DNA of 40,788 nucleotides from JBGSTR01 sp963707135 (GTDB taxonomy: Bacteria > Pseudomonadota > Gammaproteobacteria > Chromatiales > Chromatiaceae): assembly GCA_963707135.1 (NCBI GenBank), contig CAVPOY010000035.1, forward strand, positions 1 through 40,788, in the 5' to 3' direction. This document shows positions 17,553-26,400 of this stretch, in pieces. Under the pieces are notes generated by a model. The model was given only the letters and a program-made list of their open reading frames with translations. It searched no databases and was not told the DNA's origin. Position numbers and translations under genes: made by a program. Every line of letters starts with the position of its first letter. The first letter of the stretch is position 1.

Positions 17553-18722
17553 CTACTTGACGGCCAGCGATCGCGCGGCCTTGATATCGCGTGGCTGCAC
17601 CAGATCACCCGTGTCGTTGCCCCAGGCATTGCGCTCGTAGGTGATGATGGATGCAAGCTCCAGGTCGCTCAGCGTATTCCAAGCCACCATGGCGGTCCCT
17701 GGTTTGCCATTCAGCACGATGTCCAGGTGGCCCTGGATCGGCCCGGTGGCGATGGCGCTGCCCTTGAGCGGCGGGAACGCCGGCGGCAGGCCCTGCCCGG
17801 TGATCTGGTGGCAGGCTCCGCACTTGGTGTTGTAGTTGGCCTGTCCCTTCTCCATCAGCTCTTCCATGGTCCAATCCTTGTCCATGGAGGCCTCGGCGGC
17901 CGCTGCCAGCATGACCTGCTTCTGCTCGTCCACCCAAGCGTCGAATTTCTCGGGAGATACCACGTCCACCTCGATGGGCATGCGCGAGTGCCAGGTGCCG
18001 CAAAGCTCGGCGCACTGACCCGAGAACCGCCCCTCGCGGTTGAGGTCCACCCAGGTCTCGGTGACATAACCCGGTATGGCGTCCTTCTTGACCGCCAGCT
18101 CGGGCACCCAGAAGGCATGATTGACATCCGCCGAGGTGTGCAGGAAGCGTACCTTCTTGCCGACTGGCAGCACCAGCGGGTTGTCCACCTCACGCAGATA
18201 GCGGTCGCCGGACTTGTCCTCGGGCACGTAGCGGCTCTCCACCTTGACGATCTTCGGCTCGCCGCCGACGTCGACGCTGTGGTCAAGGTACTGGAACTCC
18301 CACCACCACTGATGGCCGATGACCTTGACGTCCAGCAAGTCCGCCTCCTTCGGGACCTCCCAGACCTTCTCAAGGGTCTTCTGGGCGGAGTGGGCAATGG
18401 TCAGGTCAATACCCAGTACCAGCACCGGCACGATCACCCAGGACCAGTGCCCGAACCATGTCTGATGAAAATGCTGGTCCGCCTGGTAGCCGCGGCTCTT
18501 ACGGTGGTGGTAAAGGGAGTAGCCGACGACCGCAAAGATAATCACCAGGAGCACCGTGGCGATGGTCGTGGTGAGCATGTGGATGTTGTAGATCTCCTGA
18601 GCCACGCCGGCGGCGGGCTCCGGGAAATTGAGACGCATCTCCGCGATAGCGGGGACCGCCCAAACGGTCGTCAGCGCGGTGGCGGCAAGGGCCGCGGCGG
18701 TTCGGATGGTCATTACTGCCAT
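17553..18722 (-). CDS. coxB: Cytochrome c oxidase subunit II with fused cytochrome c domain (caa3 type)
   Basis: Takes electrons from soluble cytochrome c through its own heme c and CuA to subunit I. A signal sequence is followed by two membrane helices (about residues 45-70 and 90-112) and a periplasmic cupredoxin domain. CuA ligands are His in DVNHAFWVP and the cluster GQCAELCGTWHSRM. The C-terminal cytochrome c domain has the heme site CGACH and the axial Met in GTAMVAW. The total of 389 residues fits caa3-type subunits. ATG 18713 is a second possible start. The upstream DUF2244 gene overlaps its start by 10 bases. Confidence 0.94.
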   Translation of the reverse strand: MAVMTIRTAAALAATALTTVWAVPAIAEMRLNFPEPAAGVAQEIYNIHMLTTTIATVLLVIIFAVVGYSLYHHRKSRGYQADQHFHQTWFGHWSWVIVPVLVLGIDLTIAHSAQKTLEKVWEVPKEADLLDVKVIGHQWWWEFQYLDHSVDVGGEPKIVKVESRYVPEDKSGDRYLREVDNPLVLPVGKKVRFLHTSADVNHAFWVPELAVKKDAIPGYVTETWVDLNREGRFSGQCAELCGTWHSRMPIEVDVVSPEKFDAWVDEQKQVMLAAAAEASMDKDWTMEELMEKGQANYNTKCGACHQITGQGLPPAFPPLKGSAIATGPIQGHLDIVLNGKPGTAMVAWNTLSDLELASIITYERNAWGNDTGDLVQPRDIKAARSLAVK

Positions 18723-19282
18723 GTGCTTTCTCGATTTCTGTGAACCTGTTGGACCGGGGATAGTGCCCCGGATACTTCCGAAACGGGCCGGCGATGCAGA
18801 ATTGAGGGGCCAAGCCCCAGCCTCTCCTCCAGCTCCTCGGCCAGTTGAAGGCGTTCGTGCTCCACTAGGCGCGAACCGACCTCGACTCGCCGCCCGTGGC
18901 AGCTCAGCATCAGGCGGCTGGGGTACCAGCCGGTGGGGTCGGAAACCAGCACGACCCGGCTCCAGTGCCTTGGGAATCGGACGACCTCTTCAAGGCGCCG
19001 CCCGCCGCAGAGTAGTCGCAGGTCCGGGCCCGCGACCTCGATGACCTCGCGCCGGCTCCCGGCCAGTGCGCTCAGATAGAGTCCCAGCGCCAGCACGCCG
19101 AACTCGAGACCGAAGAACGGCAACACCAGCCACGCGCCCTGAGAGACCCAGTAGGCGCTGGCCACGCCCATGCAGGCGGCGAAGCCCAGCATCACTCGCT
19201 TGGTCGCGGTCCAGTTCAGAGAGCAGTTCGGCCGCAGCGTGTAGCTGAAACTGTCGGTACCCTGTTCGCGGAAAACCGTCAT
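18713..19282 (-). CDS. DUF2244 family membrane protein
   Basis: A 189-residue protein from ATG 19282 (the frame extends to 19342, but the shorter start fits the family). It begins with a conserved stretch (FSYTLRPNCSLNWTATKR), followed by two membrane helices and a soluble C-terminal domain. The DUF2244 family commonly lies directly before coxB; its function is unknown but a role in the oxidase complex is likely from context. It overlaps coxB by 10 bases and is the first gene of the operon. Confidence 0.82.
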   Translation of the reverse strand: MTVFREQGTDSFSYTLRPNCSLNWTATKRVMLGFAACMGVASAYWVSQGAWLVLPFFGLEFGVLALGLYLSALAGSRREVIEVAGPDLRLLCGGRRLEEVVRFPRHWSRVVLVSDPTGWYPSRLMLSCHGRRVEVGSRLVEHERLQLAEELEERLGLGPSILHRRPVSEVSGALSPVQQVHRNRESTWQ

Positions 19283-19729
19283 GAGCGTGCACCCGCCTGG
19301 TGGTGTACCGCGGCCGGTCGCGGGTCCCTTCGGGGAGACCACGGCGAATGGCCGCTCGATTCGGCTCGAAAGCTATGGGCGGCGCACGGCTCTGCCGCCA
19401 CCTGGTCGATCGAGCACTGGGATGACGTGGAAAGCGGATATAGCCAGCCTAGCCCCGAGTCGTCTGTCGTCCTTGCCGATCGAACCGGGGGATCGACTCA
19501 ACCGCCGCACCCGACATCGAACAGGGCCGCGCCCAAACACTGGGACCGCACTCCAACGACCCTGGTAGGGTTTCCACGTCGTCAACCGCGAGGTCGGAAG
19601 GATCCGAAAACTCAAGCAAAAACGCAAGAAAAAATGACCTGAATCAATTTATAGGCGCATTAGCTATTGCAGATGGAGCGGCGGGTAACAGACTGCACGG
19701 CCATCCCTCCGCCAAAGCGCGCGCTGGGG
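19283..19729. promoter_or_regulatory. Upstream region of the cox operon, with an AT-rich pocket
   Basis: No gene is convincing here. Bases about 19607-19668 are strikingly AT-rich for this window. On the minus strand they contain TATAAAT (complement of 19649-19655), a good -10 element pointing towards the cox operon, but no clear -35 at the right distance. Several T runs on the same strand could also be the tail of a terminator for the TIR-FHA gene ending at 19730. Both readings are tentative. Confidence 0.35.
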
Positions 19730-20500
19730 TCAGTCGATGCGGCGCAGGCTGAGTCGGGTGTTGCCGATGCCGATCAGGTCCCCTACCGCCAGCGGGCGGA
19801 TAGCCAGGATCCGCTCCTGATTGACGAAGGTGCCGTTAGCGCTGTCAAGGTCCGCGATCGTCAGGGACTTTCCCGTTTCGGAGCGCAGGATGCTGATCCT
19901 GGCGTGCTTGCGGGACACGCAGTCGTCGGCGAGCCGCAGATCGGCGTCCCGGGCCCGCCCGATGGTCGCAGAGTTCCTGATCTCCAGCCGATGTTCGTAG
20001 GCGGGGGACGCCTCGGGCTCAACGAGAAACAGCGCGCTCGCCTGTCGCGTAGCGACGATGACCGTGGATTGCTCCAGGGAACCGGTCGGCGCCTCGCCGG
20101 GAAGATTGGCCACTCGCCCGCTGATCAACTCGAGCAGGCGTTCGGTGGCCGCGCCGGCATCCAGTCTGAAGTCGATGTACTGGAGCGTCGCCAGCCTGAG
20201 GTGAACGGTCCCCGGGTCGCAGCCCCGCGCCATCACGGGGATGACGCGCCCGCGGAGGTTCTCGAGCGCCCAGTGCGTCTCGGCCTGGACCCACTCGGAT
20301 TTCGCGGCATCCGGGGACAGGACCACGACGAACCAGTCCGACTGCGCCAATGCGGCACGGATCTGTCGCTCCCAGTCCGCGCCCATGTTCACGTCGGTCG
20401 CCGAGCACCAGGCCAGCATACCGAGGTCCTCGAGCGGCTTCTTGAGTCGGCCGCGCACGAAATCCAGATCCTTGCTGGAATGGCTGATGAAAATCCTCAT
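19730..20500 (-). CDS. TIR-FHA fusion protein
   Basis: A 256-residue soluble protein with two signalling domains. Residues 1 to about 125 form a TIR domain, starting MRIFISHSSKD and including DWFVVVLSP and SEWVQAETHWAL; Glu74 sits where the catalytic glutamate of NAD-cleaving TIR domains lies. Residues about 155-256 form an FHA domain with the phosphothreonine-binding set Gly181-Arg182, Ser196, His199 and Asn222-Gly223-Thr224. TIR domains can hydrolyse NAD or act as scaffolds; FHA reads phosphothreonine. It is the last gene of the minus-strand T6SS/phosphatase run. Its ATG overlaps a possible TGA of the upstream Cys-rich gene, suggesting coupling. No signal peptide. NADase activity is inference. 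Confidence 0.8.
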   Translation of the reverse strand: MRIFISHSSKDLDFVRGRLKKPLEDLGMLAWCSATDVNMGADWERQIRAALAQSDWFVVVLSPDAAKSEWVQAETHWALENLRGRVIPVMARGCDPGTVHLRLATLQYIDFRLDAGAATERLLELISGRVANLPGEAPTGSLEQSTVIVATRQASALFLVEPEASPAYEHRLEIRNSATIGRARDADLRLADDCVSRKHARISILRSETGKSLTIADLDSANGTFVNQERILAIRPLAVGDLIGIGNTRLSLRRID

Positions 20501-21140
20501 CGTTGGAGCAACTCGTTCGACCTCCCGTTTGAGGCGGCGACGTGCCGATCATCTCCCGGAAGCGCACGTCCACAAGGATCGGCGGACAGGGGACCGGTTC
20601 CGCGGCCACAGCGGCGGTCGAACCGGGGGTCATAACCGGGGCCCCGGTGAAGGCACCCATCGAGACACCGCCCAGCGCTGGGCGCTCGCGAGCTAGCGGG
20701 CGAGCTTCCTCAGCCTTCTCCTTGTGCTGCCGCAAAAGATCCAGGCTTTCGTATACATAGGCCTCCGACGAGACGTTCCGGGACACGTAATCGGTTAGCA
20801 GCCCGAGCCAGCGCTCGTGGATCTCGCAGGTACCCGCGTGCTGCATCCTCTCCAGCGGGCAATCCGGACACTGAGTTTTCGGCGCCTGGTCGGCCACGAC
20901 GTTCTCGTGCCATTTCCGGCGGTAGAGCTCGGCATTCCGCATGATCCACTCGAGCGCCCGTTCCTGTCGCTGCTCATGGGGATAGCTCTCGACGTAATCG
21001 CGTATCTGGTCGCGCTGTTGTCGCAGAAACGCCTCCTCGGTAACTGCCGGGTCCTCGCAGCAAGCGGCAAACCGCGCGATCAGCGCCAGGGTTGGGTCGT
21101 CAAGGGAGAAGGCGCTCACACTCGCATGCCCTGTTTTCAC
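20498..21140 (-). CDS. Uncharacterised Cys-rich helical protein upstream of TIR-FHA (probable 3' frameshift)
   Basis: No family recognised. The N-terminal ~135 residues look helical (ALIARFAACCEDPAVTEEAF, then QIRDYVESYPHEQRQERALE) and include the putative zinc or metal site CPDCPLERMQHAGTCEIH (C-x2-C-x10-C-x2-H), then LLTDYVSRNVSSEAYVYESL. A Pro/Ala-rich tail follows. Read literally, the frame runs on through the TIR-FHA gene to 20019. A one-base correction near 20553 (REM to DRHVAA) would end it at a TGA overlapping the TIR-FHA ATG, the arrangement seen elsewhere in this island. That ending is preferred. It is cytoplasmic, with no signal peptide or helix long enough for a membrane. Confidence 0.6.
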
Positions 21141-21366
21141 GCAGACGCAATTGCACCTGGCCCCATGGGCGTCTCAGATCGATCCGTCGCCACCCGGCGC
21201 CTCGGGAGGGGCTCAGCCGGTACACCGTTGCGCGCACACCTGACCCGGCGTTGTGCCGAGCGGCTTGCCTGACGGAGGGACTGCCGCCTACCTACTTCGA
21301 TCCCTCCCGGAGCGAGCGGCGGGTACGACCAGCGGCGGAACAGGATCTAGCCGCTCCTTCCGCATG

Positions 21367-21768
21367 CTACATCACCTCGCCAAGATAAGAGCCCAGCTTC
21401 ATATCGGCAACGAGGATATGCTCGGTCAACCAATGCTCCAGGAACTCGATATCGTCATCGGATACCGCTTTACCCTTCTGCAGGAACTTCTGCTGCAGCA
21501 CCTTTACGCTGTCGATTAACTCCTGATGCTCCGTCTTGTGCTCGGCAATCCCCTCATAGCGGTACTTCAGCATCAACCGCTCCTCGTGCCTGAAGTGCCA
21601 AACTGTACAACTGATGAGCTCCTCCAGCACCGCCTCGATATAGTCTGTCGCATCGCCCTGCGCTACAGAACGGCCCAGAATATTAAACAGATTCACAAGC
21701 CTGCGGTGATCGTCATCGATCTCGTCGACGTGAACGCTTAATGTGCTGTCCCAAACCAGATCTTTCAC
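21367..21768 (-). CDS. Bacteriohemerythrin
   Basis: A 133-residue non-heme di-iron oxygen-binding protein. GTG 21768 is chosen because GGAGAGG lies just upstream and the product then starts MKDLVWDSTLSVHVDEIDDDH, the usual hemerythrin N-terminus. Iron ligands are visible in order: His in SVHVDEID, then HFRHEERLM (H-x3-E), EHKTEH (H-x3-H), and the final FLEHWLTEHILVADMKLG with H-x4-D. Hemerythrins bind, carry or sense oxygen or NO, or store iron. It sits between the PP2C phosphatase and Cys-rich genes in the T6SS island, same strand, with gaps of 105 and 226 bases, so it may be separately transcribed. Confidence 0.9.
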   Translation of the reverse strand: MKDLVWDSTLSVHVDEIDDDHRRLVNLFNILGRSVAQGDATDYIEAVLEELISCTVWHFRHEERLMLKYRYEGIAEHKTEHQELIDSVKVLQQKFLQKGKAVSDDDIEFLEHWLTEHILVADMKLGSYLGEVM

Positions 21769-21873
21769 AAGCCCTCTCCTGATGAGGTTGCCTCGAATCG
21801 TCGGGCAACAACGGTCATCGGCAAAACAGTCGCGTCTCAGATCACCCGTCAGAGGCAACCGGATCGGGCCCTT

Positions 21874-22614
21874 CTATCGCGCCGATGTGCCGGTATCCGC
21901 CGGCTGTATCCTGACGACTACGGCCGTTACGTTGTCCCTGGCGCCCTGCCTGACGGCACGCTCGACCAGCGCCGCCGCGGCGTTGCCGTCGTCGGCTTTC
22001 GTTAATTCGGCCGCGATCTCGTCTGCCGAGACGTCTTTGGTCAGGCCGTCGGAACAGATCAAGTATAGGTCCTGGTCTCTGAGCTCCTGGATCTGAGCGT
22101 CCAGGGTCAGGACGTCGTCTCCGCCAACCGCGCGTGTGATGATGTTGCTCGCGGGGTGATGGTCGGCGGCTTCCCGATCCAGAAGACCCCCGGCGATGAG
22201 CGCCTCCACCTGGCTGTGATCTCGAGTCAGCTGGCGGAGCACCCCCCGCCTCAAGAGGTAGACCCGGCTGTCCCCCGCCCAAACCACGACGCCGTGGCTT
22301 CCGAGTGCCAGCAGCGCCGCCAGCGTGCAGCCGACGATCTGGCCGTTGCGGCGTGCAGCCTGCTCCCGCAGCTCCAGGTTGGCCTGGGATAGCCGTTGGC
22401 GGAGCTGACACACCGATCGGCCGAGAAACCTTGGCGCTGGCAGGGATCCCAGGGCCTCCACGACCAACCGGCTGGCGACGTCCCCCGCCGCGTGCCCGCC
22501 CATGCCGTCGGCGACGGCCCATAACCCGAGGTCCGGCCGATCGAGGAAAGCGTCCTCGTTGACCTCACGAACATTGCCCCTGTCGGATGCGGCGGATGAG
22601 GTCCAGCGATACAT
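21874..22614 (-). CDS. PP2C-type protein phosphatase (PppA-like) of the T6SS threonine-phosphorylation switch
   Basis: Dephosphorylates phosphothreonine/serine, reversing T6SS activation by the PpkA kinase in known systems. From ATG 22614 it has 246 residues. Motifs in order: SDRGNVREVNEDAFL, VADGMGGHAAGDVAS (metal-binding Asp), WAGDSRVYLLRRGVLRQLT, RDHSQVEALI, ICSDGLTKDV and ARDNVTAVVV, giving a full set of metal-coordinating aspartates. It starts 28 bases after the TagF stop and is probably in the same operon. No matching kinase gene is in the window. Confidence 0.9.
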   Translation of the reverse strand: MYRWTSSAASDRGNVREVNEDAFLDRPDLGLWAVADGMGGHAAGDVASRLVVEALGSLPAPRFLGRSVCQLRQRLSQANLELREQAARRNGQIVGCTLAALLALGSHGVVVWAGDSRVYLLRRGVLRQLTRDHSQVEALIAGGLLDREAADHHPASNIITRAVGGDDVLTLDAQIQELRDQDLYLICSDGLTKDVSADEIAAELTKADDGNAAAALVERAVRQGARDNVTAVVVRIQPADTGTSAR

Positions 22615-22642
22615 GGGGTTCGGCGCCGGATCAGGGCCGCAT

Positions 22643-23431
22643 TCAGAGGAAATCCGTATCGGCCGACGAGTCCGATCGCCCCTGATCCAGCGGCAGGACC
22701 GCGGAATCCGGCCAGCCCCACCGGGTCCAGTCGCCACCCAGCAGCGCGGAGAAGCCCTGGATCGGGGGAAGGCCCTGACACAGCAGCAGCGACGGCGATA
22801 CCCGCTCGGAGCCGTCGGTCCACCAAAGGCTGTAGCCGAAGTACAGCTCGGCCAGCGCCTGGCTCAGCAATACCGGCAAGGCATCGCGCACCTGCGCCCC
22901 GCCGGGTAGCGCCAACCGGCGCGCGTTCTCGGGAACCGCGCCCGATCGCAGGGCGTCGGTGGGACAGCCGAGCTCCGGGTGAGCGGGCAACGGGACTCTC
23001 AGGTCGATCAGGCTGCGGTCGAATCCCTCGAGATCGAACCCGTCGTCCAGACAGGAGAGCAGCAGGGTCTCGGCGGCCGCGTACCAGGCGGCGCCGTCGC
23101 TCGCGACCTGAACGACGTTGCTCTGCTCGGGCAGAGGGGCCGCGAGGGTGAGAGGGAAATAGCGCCCGACCCGGTCGACGCTCGGCATCAGCAGCCCGGC
23201 CCAGGCGGACTGTCCGGCCACGCCGGATGCCAGGGCGAAGCGCCAGATCGGGCTGGTCAGATAGACGTCGAGCCAGGCCTCGGCCAGCTGCTCCCGGCTC
23301 TCGGTGATGGCCTCCTGCAGCCAGGCATCCCAGCTGCCTACGAAGCTCGACGGCAGCCGACGCGTGATGAAATCGCCGCGCGTCGGCACCTTCCCAAAGA
23401 TCCCCGGTTGCCGATCGTCGAGGTCTGTCAT
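22643..23431 (-). CDS. tagF: TagF (ImpM) T6SS post-translational regulator
   Basis: A 262-residue protein that in Pseudomonas keeps the T6SS silent independently of the kinase. The N-terminus GIFGKVPTRGDFITRRLPSS is the family signature, followed by WLDVYLTSPIWRFAL, WAGLLMPSVDRVGRYFPLTL and SLWWTDG. ATG 23431 overlaps the tssM stop as ATGA, so translation is coupled. Regulation with the neighbouring phosphatase is expected from the P. aeruginosa system. Confidence 0.9.
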   Translation of the reverse strand: MTDLDDRQPGIFGKVPTRGDFITRRLPSSFVGSWDAWLQEAITESREQLAEAWLDVYLTSPIWRFALASGVAGQSAWAGLLMPSVDRVGRYFPLTLAAPLPEQSNVVQVASDGAAWYAAAETLLLSCLDDGFDLEGFDRSLIDLRVPLPAHPELGCPTDALRSGAVPENARRLALPGGAQVRDALPVLLSQALAELYFGYSLWWTDGSERVSPSLLLCQGLPPIQGFSALLGGDWTRWGWPDSAVLPLDQGRSDSSADTDFL

Positions 23432-26400
23432 AGCCGCGCGGGGCATTCGAATCGCCGCAACTCGTCCAGATGGAACGGGTTGCGGACACTGGTTGCCCGC
23501 AGCTCGAAGGTCGCGCTGGATCCGCCGGCACTGAAGGTGACCCGAAACAGCTCGGGTTGTTTGCTCGGCACCGTTCGCGCCTTGTCGAGCACCCGGAACC
23601 AGGCCCAAGGCCCCTCCTCCGTGATGCTGGGCCGACCGCCGCGGCTGTCCACCATGACCACGCGGACGCGGCCCGGCCCCTCCGGTCCCGGCCACTGGAG
23701 CTTGCTCGCCTGCGGCGGCCCATGTCGGTAGTCGAGTATCTGCCCCTCGAGGTCGAGAATGAACTGGGTGACATCGGCGTCCATGGTCAACGGCTTCATC
23801 TCGAAGGAGGCCGAGGGGGTCTGTCCGCCGCCGGCGAAAAAGGCCTCGCGGATGACTGCCGCGCGCTGGAACTGGGCCAATGCCGCCTTGGGTATGCCGA
23901 CACCGCCCCCGAGCCAGTCCCAGGACGCCTTGGAAGTGTCGACGATCTTGCTCAGGTTCTCCTTGAAAAAGCTGTCGATGAGGCCATCGGTTCCGAACAG
24001 TCGGCCGAAATCGAACAGCGTCGTCTCCCGGGCGCTGCCCCGCTGGAGCGGATAACGGCCGTGAATCGCCTCACGGCAAAAAGGCAGTACCTCCGCGGTC
24101 CAGATCTTGTTGATCTGGGCGCGGGCGCCGCCGGAGATGAGGTTGCCGCTGTCCTGGGTCACGGTGCCCACCCAGTCCTTGACCGGAAGCGGCAGGCTGT
24201 CGACGGCGTCACGGACCTCCTTGAGCTCGGCGCTTTCACCCTTGATCGCGATCAGCGCCTGATTGCCGGAATCGGCGGCGGTCGAGACGGCCTTGATATA
24301 GAAATACAGCCGGTTCAGGTTGTTCAGCAGTTCGACGATCGGTGCGGGGTGGTCCTCGCTCTCGGCGACGAAGGCGTGCAGCTTCTCGAAGCGCCGCGTT
24401 ACATAGCTCTCCGGCGCCTCGGCGGGCCCGGTCGGCACCGGGAGATCGGTATCCTGGAAGAAACGGCCGAACCGCTCGGTGAACTTACCCAGCGCCTCGG
24501 TCGCCTTGCCCACGGCGGCCTCCTGCAGCCCCGAGTCCTTGTCCAGGGTCGTCTGCTGCGAGGCGGCCTCGAGCAGCCGGCGCAGCGGTGAGTACTCCTT
24601 GTCCGAGAGCACGCGCAGCATCTCGACCGCGTGCTCGAGGCTGCGGAACGGGATAATCTCCATGTCGTCCAGCAGCCCCTTCCATTGCTCGACATAATCG
24701 CGCAGGTAGAGGTCGCGCACCGCGTCGAGCAGTTCCTTCGCCTGGGCCGAATCCGCGGCGATACGCGAGCCGGGGCCGAGAATCCAGCTGTCCTCCAGGG
24801 TCCCTGCGATTAGCGCGATGGTCTTCTTGTCGAAGCCGCTGTGATAACCGTCGTAGGTGTAGAGCGCGGGGATGCCCTGGTTCAGCGGCTTTCCGCTCTT
24901 GCGCTCAAAGACGAACCCTGCGTAGTCCCCGGCGGCCTCGCTGATCGTGAAATCGCTCAGGTTCCCGCCCAACCCCTCCTCCTTGAGTCGGGAGTAGATG
25001 CCTTCGGCCAGGGGCCGGCGCGAAAGGATCTCGCGCGCCTGGTCGACCAGGTCGCCGTCCAGCTCGATGGGCAGCGGCGTGGGGCGCTCCTCGAACAGGG
25101 CGGCCAGGTGGGCCTTGAGCCGGTCGCGCTGCTCGGTGGTGATCGACTCCCGCCGTCGCGTGTCCCAGTCCAGCTCGATCCAGGTCTGCACCGCCTGGCC
25201 GTTGTAGTGCTCGGGGGTGTCCAGCATCAGGTAGATCCGCAGCGCCTCGTAGAGATAGTCGGGGTTCGAGCTGGCCTCTCTGATCTGATCCTCGAGCCGA
25301 AGAATGATGCGCGGCAACAGCGACTTGATGAGTAACCGCCGGTAGGCGCTGCTCGCCTGCGGACCGAGCTTGTCGCCCTGATACAGGCCCAGTCCCATGA
25401 GCATGGGAGCCCCCCGATCGCGGTCCGCGTAGCCTCCCGGGATGTTGCGTGCCGCGTCGAGAAGGGGCAGGACGTCCAGCGGGTCGCGGTCTCCCTTCGG
25501 CAACTGCTGGATCCGGGTCTCGATGTCAGCGGTCCGAGCGCTCACGTCCTCGACATAGGCCTGGTTCCGCGTGTAGCTGGTCAGCCACGCGCCGGCGGCC
25601 AGCAGGGCGACGCCGATGGCCGTAGCGTAGGCGCCGCGCTGCAGCCAGCGGCGCCGGCGCTCCAGGCGCGGATTGGTTCCGGCCAGACCGGCCTCGGGGA
25701 AGACGACATCGCCGAGCAGACGCTGGATAAAATAGCTCCGCCCGCTGCCGGCGAAGGCCGACATGGCCTGCCGGTCGAGCCGGAAGTTCGCGGCCAGCGC
25801 GCTCAGCACCCGGTCGATCGGGGCGCCGGTCTGGGTCCCGCTGGTGAAGTAGACGCCTCGAACCAGGGCGCGCTCCTCGAAACGCGTCGGTTGAAAGACA
25901 TCTCGAAGAAATCGGTCGATGACATCCCTCAACAGGCCGAACTGCTGGGGGAAGGCGAAAATCAGGCTGCGTTTCCCAGGATCACGCTCGCGCTGCAGAC
26001 GTTCGAGCATCTGCTCCTCGAGGCGGTCCTGCAGCAGATCCAACTCGCCCGGCAAGGCATCGATGACCGAGGCTTCGCCAGCGCCCTCGTCCACCGGAAA
26101 GGTCACCCCCCAGACCTGAGCCCGCTCGTCCTTGCCCAGGTCGTTGAAGAACTCCATGAAGCCGGCGATCAGGTCGGCCTTCATGAACAGGACATAGACC
26201 GGGAACCGGATCCCGAGGCGCTGGTGGAGTTCCTGGACCCGCTGCTTGATCGCCCTGGCGTGCAGCGCACGCTCGGTATTGGTCTGCTCCATCAGATCCG
26301 CCAGACTGACGGCGACCAGCACGCCGTTGATCGGGCGGCGCGGACGATTCTTCTTCAGGAGATCCAGAAACCCCTGCCAGGCCGCGCTGTCGACGGCCTC

